A stretch of DNA of 8,751 nt, taken from NCBI GenBank assembly GCA_035938215.1, contig DASZHC010000081.1, positions 1 through 8,751 on the forward strand, given 5' to 3'. Below, piece after piece: positions 5,062 to 8,751 of this stretch (position 1 is the first letter of the stretch; each line of letters opens with the position of its first letter). This DNA is from DASZHC01 sp035938215 (lineage in GTDB: Bacteria > Verrucomicrobiota > Verrucomicrobiia > Chthoniobacterales > JAFAMB01). The notes below the pieces were generated by a model. It worked only from the letters and a program-made list of their open reading frames with translations. It made no database searches and was not told the origin of the DNA. Made by a program: the position numbers and the translations under genes.

Positions 5062-6024
5062 TTACTTTTTAGGCAGCCATTTTTCCCAATTCTTAGCAAA
5101 CTCGTCCACGTTTTCCTTGGTCACAGGAATCAATTGCCCTTTCACGAATGCTTGTTCAGGTTTCTTGTTGTTGGCCACCATGTCGTAAAGCAGGTCGACC
5201 GTCGTGCTGCCCCACTCATAGACTTGCTGAGCCAGCAGCACTTGAACGTGACCGCTCTTAACGTAACCGAGCTGAGCCGGCAACGCGTCAACAGCCACAA
5301 CTTTAACGGACCCCGGGGCGAACTTCAGCGCGTTATCGGTGAATAGCGGCCAGCCGCCGATCATCGCCCAGCCCGTGATTTCAGGATGCGCCTGCATCAC
5401 CTGTTCGACCTTCGCAGCCGCATCTTGTGGAGTTTCCTTGTGGTAGAAGGCATCCAGAATCTTGATGTCAGGATACTTCTTTGCTTCTTCCTTCACGCCC
5501 TGCACGCGCTTCTGCAGATTTGGAGCGTTCTGGTTTCCAGCCAGGATCGCGACGACTCCTTTGCCGCCCATCGCTTTGGCCAACTCTTCCATAACCTTGT
5601 GACCGCAATCGATATCATCGGTGCCAAAGATCGCGAACCGCTTACTCTTTGGTGCATCCGAGTCAAACATCGCCACGGGTACACCGCTATCGACCGCCTT
5701 GTTGATCGCGTCGGTAAGCTTGTTAGCGTCAGAGGCGCTGACGGAAATACCGCTTGCGCCCGCATTTACCAATTGTTCAATGGCATCGGCTTGCTTTTGG
5801 GGATCTTCTTCGTTCGGCGTCCGCCAGTCGATTTTGATGTTTACACCCTTTTCCTGGCTCAACTTTTTTGCTTCGTCCTCAGCACCGGTCTTCGCTGCCT
5901 GGAAAACCGGGTTGTTGTTGGATTTGGCAACGACGCCAAATGTGTAGGACTTTTCCGCAGCAAAACAAGTGGCTGCGGCCAAGCCGAGAAGGCTTGTTAC
6001 TGTCAGGCTCAATTTCCTAATCAT
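5062..6024 (-). CDS. Sugar ABC transporter substrate-binding protein, ribose (RbsB) type
   Basis: A 320-residue periplasmic binding protein. MIRKLSLTVTSLLGLAAATCFA is a Sec signal peptide, with cleavage likely after Ala22 or Ala23. The mature part has the two-lobe RbsB/LacI-type fold: YTFGVVAKSNNNPVFQAAKTG (27-47), EQLVNAGASGISVSASDAN (83-101), PVAMFDSDAPKSKRFAIFGTD (116-136), GKGVVAILAGNQNAPNLQKR (154-173) and VKVVAVDALPAQLGYVKSG (240-258). Asp121, Asp123, Asn165, Asp246 and Gln267 are the kind of polar residues that line the sugar pocket. The substrate is not clear; a pentose, deoxysugar or hexose is likely. The gene is second in its operon: its ATG overlaps the permease stop by 4 nt (ATGA), and a strong intrinsic terminator follows it. 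Cys20 and Cys140 could be coincidental. A lipoprotein signal is unlikely since AATC is a poor lipobox. Confidence 0.88.
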   Translation of the reverse strand: MIRKLSLTVTSLLGLAAATCFAAEKSYTFGVVAKSNNNPVFQAAKTGAEDEAKKLSQEKGVNIKIDWRTPNEEDPQKQADAIEQLVNAGASGISVSASDANKLTDAINKAVDSGVPVAMFDSDAPKSKRFAIFGTDDIDCGHKVMEELAKAMGGKGVVAILAGNQNAPNLQKRVQGVKEEAKKYPDIKILDAFYHKETPQDAAAKVEQVMQAHPEITGWAMIGGWPLFTDNALKFAPGSVKVVAVDALPAQLGYVKSGHVQVLLAQQVYEWGSTTVDLLYDMVANNKKPEQAFVKGQLIPVTKENVDEFAKNWEKWLPKK

Positions 6025-7190
6025 TTTGTTTGGGGGCTCGTAGAAACTGGAATGTCGCTGGAAGCGATCACTTCCTTTTTTATGCGCCCAGTTTTAGCCA
6101 ACAAACGTCTGTTAGCCAACCAGGCATTGAACTGGTCAAACAACACGGCCGCAATCACAACAAGACCGATGACGATCTGGCTGTAGTTTTGCGGAATGTT
6201 GAGAATGACCAAACCGTTTGAAATCATTTGAAGGATTACCGCTCCGAGTAAGGCTCCCAAGGCTGTTCCCTTCCCTCCGACAAGACTTGCACCGCCGACC
6301 ACAGCTGCGGCAATCACGTTCAGTTCGTAACCCTGACCGTCTCCAGATGAACCGGCGCCGTAGTAGCCTAACGACAGCATCGCCGCAATTCCGGCAGTTA
6401 GTCCAGAGATGGCGTAGACCAGAATTTTCACTCTTCCCACCCTGATGCCGCTATAGCGACTGGCCGTCTCGTTGCCCCCGACCGCATAGACCTTGCGCCC
6501 AATCGCCATTTTCGACAGTAAGATACCGCCGATGATCATGACAATTATCATCACGACTAATGGAACCAAACTCAGACCGTTAAATTCCTGGCGAACAAAT
6601 GCGCGAAACATTTCCGGAAATTCACCAATCGATTGTCCATTCGTCTGTACAAACGCAATGCCGCGATAAATTGCCATTGTACCGAGTGTGATAATGAACG
6701 GATGAACCTTAAAAGCGACGATCATCGATCCGTTTGCAAGGCCACCGAGTACGCCAACCCCAATTGTGACCAGGATACCAACCAGCGTTCCACCGATACC
6801 GCCTGAAGACCCCGTCTGGTTGAGGACGATCGCTCCGCAGACAGAAGCTAACGCGTAAGTTGCTCCCACCGACAGGTCTATTCCACCTGTGATAATAACA
6901 AATGTCATACCGACCGCCATGATCGCAAAAAAACTCGTGTCCTTAGCGATTTGAACAAGTGTCTTGGCATTAAAGAACTTGTTTACCGTTTCGAATGCCG
7001 GGACGTCTTGTCCGTTAGCATTCTTTGTCATTACACGTTCCTGTTTGCCTTCCGCATTAATGTGGAATTTTGGAAGTTGGACGGTGCCGCCGAAGATTGC
7101 CAGAAGCAGACCAAGTACTATGATCGCAAGGATCAGGCCGCCTTCAGGGAATTTAGAGAAACTGAAGCTGAACTTGCCGGGGGAAGCCAT
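6021..7190 (-). CDS. Sugar ABC transporter permease, RbsC/BPD family, with long TM1-TM2 loop
   Basis: A 389-residue inner-membrane permease with about ten predicted membrane spans. The signature region is FFAIMAVGMTFVIITGGIDLSVGA (87-110), followed by KVHPFIITLGTMAIYRGIAF (161-180), the cytoplasmic coupling segment GRKVYAVGGNETASRYSGI (231-249) and AAAVVGGASLVGGKGTALGALLGA (294-317). Family members such as E. coli RbsC have about 320 residues. The extra length is a hydrophilic loop between the first two spans (about 36-78, with INAEGKQERVMTKNANGQD), probably periplasmic, plus a polar C-terminal tail (about 365-389). The gene is first in the operon and overlaps the binding-protein gene by ATGA. 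No Shine-Dalgarno is obvious before the ATG; AAGG lies 13 nt away. No RbsA-type ATPase gene adjoins it on either side. Confidence 0.9.
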   Translation of the reverse strand: MASPGKFSFSFSKFPEGGLILAIIVLGLLLAIFGGTVQLPKFHINAEGKQERVMTKNANGQDVPAFETVNKFFNAKTLVQIAKDTSFFAIMAVGMTFVIITGGIDLSVGATYALASVCGAIVLNQTGSSGGIGGTLVGILVTIGVGVLGGLANGSMIVAFKVHPFIITLGTMAIYRGIAFVQTNGQSIGEFPEMFRAFVRQEFNGLSLVPLVVMIIVMIIGGILLSKMAIGRKVYAVGGNETASRYSGIRVGRVKILVYAISGLTAGIAAMLSLGYYGAGSSGDGQGYELNVIAAAVVGGASLVGGKGTALGALLGAVILQMISNGLVILNIPQNYSQIVIGLVVIAAVLFDQFNAWLANRRLLAKTGRIKKEVIASSDIPVSTSPQTK

Positions 7191-7207
7191 TGGGGGTAGC
7201 GCCTTCT

Positions 7208-7233
7208 ATTATGCTTGCGGAGGTTATTGTCAA
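7208..7233 (-). promoter_or_regulatory. Promoter candidate close to the permease start
   Basis: On the minus strand a perfect TTGACA (7233-7228) is followed by CATAAT (7213-7208, five of six). The spacer is only 14 bp, shorter than the usual 16-18, so activity would probably need an activator or a shifted -10. The leader would be only about 10 nt. Confidence 0.25.
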
Positions 7234-7246
7234 GACTGAGACCCCG

Positions 7247-7267
7247 GCATTTTGAGCGCCAAAGTGC
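7247..7267. repeat. Small stem-loop in the permease leader
   Basis: GCATTTTG (7247-7254) pairs with CAAAGTGC (7260-7267), one pair being G-U, around the loop AGCGC. No T-run follows on either strand. If transcription starts at the 7282-7311 candidate, this would sit in the 5' leader of the permease mRNA. Confidence 0.35.
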
Positions 7268-7272
7268 GTCTT

Positions 7273-7282
7273 TGACATGTCA
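7273..7282. promoter_or_regulatory. Perfect 10-bp dyad TGACATGTCA, possible operator
   Basis: The self-complementary TGACATGTCA touches the putative -10 element TATTAT of the minus-strand promoter candidate at 7282-7311. A regulator binding here would overlap the transcription start. The regulator family cannot be named; a LacI-type site would usually have a central CG, which this does not. Confidence 0.35.
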
Positions 7283-7311
7283 TAATACAGCTCCGCCAAG
7301 CACATCAGCAA
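7282..7311 (-). promoter_or_regulatory. Alternative promoter candidate for the permease operon
   Basis: On the minus strand TTGCTG (7311-7306) and TATTAT (7287-7282, five of six) are separated by 18 bp. A start near 7275 would give a leader of about 85 nt carrying the stem-loop at 7247-7267. The -35 match is only partial. Confidence 0.3.
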
Positions 7312-7416
7312 ACACGCCCCGCTCCGACGATGCAATTAAAAACTTTACGACAAAGGTTGAATTTTTCTTCGAAATAGTCCCGCCAACACGTCTTTTAGGG
7401 AGGGCACACCAGCACT

Positions 7417-8019
7417 TCACTGCACAACCTGAACAGGAGTGCCGAGCTTGACCCGGGCGTAGATTTGGGGCGCAATTTCGGCTGGCATTCGGATGCATCC
7501 GTGTGAAGCGGGATAGCCCGGCAAGATTCCGACGTGCATACCAACCCCTTCACTAGTCAGTCGCATAAAATAGAACATCGGAGCCCCTTCATAATGAGTG
7601 CCGCTGGGAGCCGAGTCGATTCTCGAACTGACGCCCGAGCGAACAACCCTTCCCCGGGAATCGACGAAGTTCCCGTAAATGTTCGACCGATGGTTGGGAT
7701 CTTTCTGGATGATTGTAAAGTTTCCGGCCGGCGTGTATCCCGCCTTTTTTCCGGAAGAAATCGGCGTATCGATCGCGAGCTGATTACCAGCATAAACGTA
7801 CGCCCGCTGCCTGGACAAAGAGACGAGCACCAAGGCGTTCTCAGGCGCCAGTTGCGCCAGAACGGTCTTGTTAATCACGGGCGGCGCCTGCTTGGAAATG
7901 AGTTGCTGCGCCGGGGTTATTTTGGGACGCCGATCCTCGGCTCCGGAGGGCCCAACGGCCAACCAGAGAGAACTCAAAACCAAGATGCCAGTTTGCAAAC
8001 GTCGCGATAAATGGTTCAT
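7417..8019 (-). CDS. Exported L,D-transpeptidase, YkuD domain
   Basis: A 200-residue protein with a signal peptide (about residues 1-27, ILVLSSLWLAVGPSGA) and a YkuD catalytic domain (about 60-200). The domain begins LVLVSLSRQRAYVYAGNQL (63-81) and contains the signature MHVGILPGYPASHGCIRMP (161-179), with His162, His173 and the nucleophile Cys175 all present. YkuD enzymes make 3-3 cross-links in peptidoglycan or attach lipoproteins, using a catalytic Cys rather than a penicillin-binding Ser. Residues 28-60 form a short Pro-rich linker; there is no LysM or peptidoglycan-binding repeat. The start is preceded only by a weak AGGCGA. A 226-bp gap separates it from the permease downstream, so the two are probably separate units. 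It diverges from the hydrolase gene at 8125. Confidence 0.9.
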   Translation of the reverse strand: MNHLSRRLQTGILVLSSLWLAVGPSGAEDRRPKITPAQQLISKQAPPVINKTVLAQLAPENALVLVSLSRQRAYVYAGNQLAIDTPISSGKKAGYTPAGNFTIIQKDPNHRSNIYGNFVDSRGRVVRSGVSSRIDSAPSGTHYEGAPMFYFMRLTSEGVGMHVGILPGYPASHGCIRMPAEIAPQIYARVKLGTPVQVVQ

Positions 8020-8124
8020 CTGTCGCCTGGGCTACGCATACTGGATTTTTTCCCATGGAATCAATCAAATAAGCCTTTACTTATCGCTGGCTCCATTCTG
8101 CTTAGCCGGCTTATCAATGTAGGT

Positions 8125-8751
8125 ATGGTTCATCTAATTGATGCACTGCACCTCGGAACACCCAATGTTATTTCGATCGGACTGCTTCAGGCGGCCCCAG
8201 GCGAGCTTGTGCTGGTCGACACCGGCCCAGAATCCGTCTTTGCCGCCGTCGCTGCTGGAGTTCAAAAACTCGGATTCGAACTTCGCGACGTCCGCTACAT
8301 CCTGGCATCGCATATCCACCTGGACCACACCGGAGCCGCCTGGCGCTGGGCGAGAGAAGTCGGAGCAAAGATCTATGTGCATCCTAATGGCGCGCCTCAC
8401 CTAGTTGATCCTTCGAAGTTGCTGTCCAGCGCTACAAGAATCTACGGAGACAAGATGAACTATTTGTGGGGAGCGACCGAGCCAATACCAGAAGAGCAAG
8501 TTATTGCTATGACGGATTCCGACTTCCAACTGGGCGGTCTGCGGCTCAGAGCTATTGCAACCCCCGGACATGCCAATCATCACAACGCATATTGGATCAA
8601 ATCTCAACGGATCCTTTTCGCCGGAGACGTTACCGGCGTCCGGATTGGAAGCGGGCCTGCGATACCCCCGCTTCCTCCGCCGGAGATCAACCTGGAACTC
8701 TGGCGAGATTCGCTGGAGAAGATTCGCGCACTCAAGCCGGCATCGATATAT
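8125..8751 (+). CDS. Metallo-beta-lactamase-fold hydrolase, 3'-truncated
   Basis: The frame is open for 209 codons to the window edge, so the C-terminus is missing. LVLVDTGP (28-35) is followed by the zinc-binding motif SHIHLDHTGA (62-71: His63, His65, Asp67, His68). TPGHANHH (146-153) supplies His149, and ILFAGDVTGV (163-172) supplies bridging Asp168. The last ligand, a His near residue 230-250, would be outside the window. This is a glyoxalase II-like, two-zinc hydrolase. The substrate cannot be told from the visible part; thioester or lactone hydrolases are common in this group. There is no signal peptide, so it is likely cytoplasmic. The ATG at 8125 fits the family's N-terminus, although AGG lies only 1 nt upstream. 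The gene diverges from the YkuD gene across 105 bp. Confidence 0.85.
   Translation, partial: MVHLIDALHLGTPNVISIGLLQAAPGELVLVDTGPESVFAAVAAGVQKLGFELRDVRYILASHIHLDHTGAAWRWAREVGAKIYVHPNGAPHLVDPSKLLSSATRIYGDKMNYLWGATEPIPEEQVIAMTDSDFQLGGLRLRAIATPGHANHHNAYWIKSQRILFAGDVTGVRIGSGPAIPPLPPPEINLELWRDSLEKIRALKPASIY

Noticed and set aside
5386..6186. Long plus-strand reading frame (266 codons) opposite the binding-protein gene
   Set aside because: It is antisense to a clear substrate-binding protein and runs past its start into the permease gene. Its composition (Cys- and Phe-rich) is that of a shadow frame.
1..8751. Defence system, prophage, toxin-antitoxin pair, tRNA or rRNA gene
   Set aside because: All sizeable coding regions are accounted for by housekeeping, transport or cell-wall families. 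I saw no tRNA cloverleaf or rRNA sequence, although small structured RNAs could escape reading by eye.

Overview
The window looks like chromosomal DNA of a Gram-negative soil or sediment bacterium with moderate GC content. Support for Gram-negative comes from a periplasmic sugar-binding protein, an exported YkuD transpeptidase and a NagZ-type hexosaminidase. The gene set and the families of short intergenic repeats (CGCAAAGG decamers, TTCTGNN heptamers, a 20-bp-arm palindrome) remind me of Verrucomicrobiota (Chthoniobacterales-like) or Acidobacteriota. That placement is inference from memory and is not proven here.

Layout. (1) 1-171, minus: N-terminal coiled coil of a C4 zinc-ribbon (CT398/DUF164-like) protein, cut by the window edge. 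(2) 172-485: non-coding, with decameric repeats in inverted orientation. (3) 486-1586, minus: NagZ-like GH3 beta-N-acetylhexosaminidase. (4) 1587-1828: divergent promoter region with a perfect 8-bp hairpin. (5) 1829-4793, plus: a compact four-gene operon nadD-rsfS-SirB1-like-cinA, in which genes overlap or abut. (6) 4794-5061: intergenic, with a heptamer array, a large palindrome and an intrinsic terminator for the minus-strand operon. (7) 5062-7190, minus: ribose-type ABC permease followed by its substrate-binding protein, overlapping by ATGA, with no ATPase gene beside them. (8) 7417-8019, minus: exported L,D-transpeptidase. (9) 8125-8751, plus: metallo-beta-lactamase-fold hydrolase running off the end.

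How the genes connect. NadD makes deamido-NAD from nicotinate mononucleotide (NaMN). The C-terminal domain of CinA makes NaMN from NMN, so the plus-strand operon holds two consecutive steps of pyridine-nucleotide recycling around a ribosome-silencing factor. NagZ (muropeptide recycling) and the YkuD enzyme (peptidoglycan cross-linking or lipoprotein attachment) both act on the cell wall but are not in one operon. The permease and binding protein form an import pair that must borrow an ATPase from elsewhere.

I see no phage, CRISPR, toxin-antitoxin or defence system and no RNA gene. The most interesting points are the probable ATT start codon of rsfS, the three intergenic repeat families, the changed loop motif in NagZ, and the ATPase-less sugar transporter with a long inserted permease loop.
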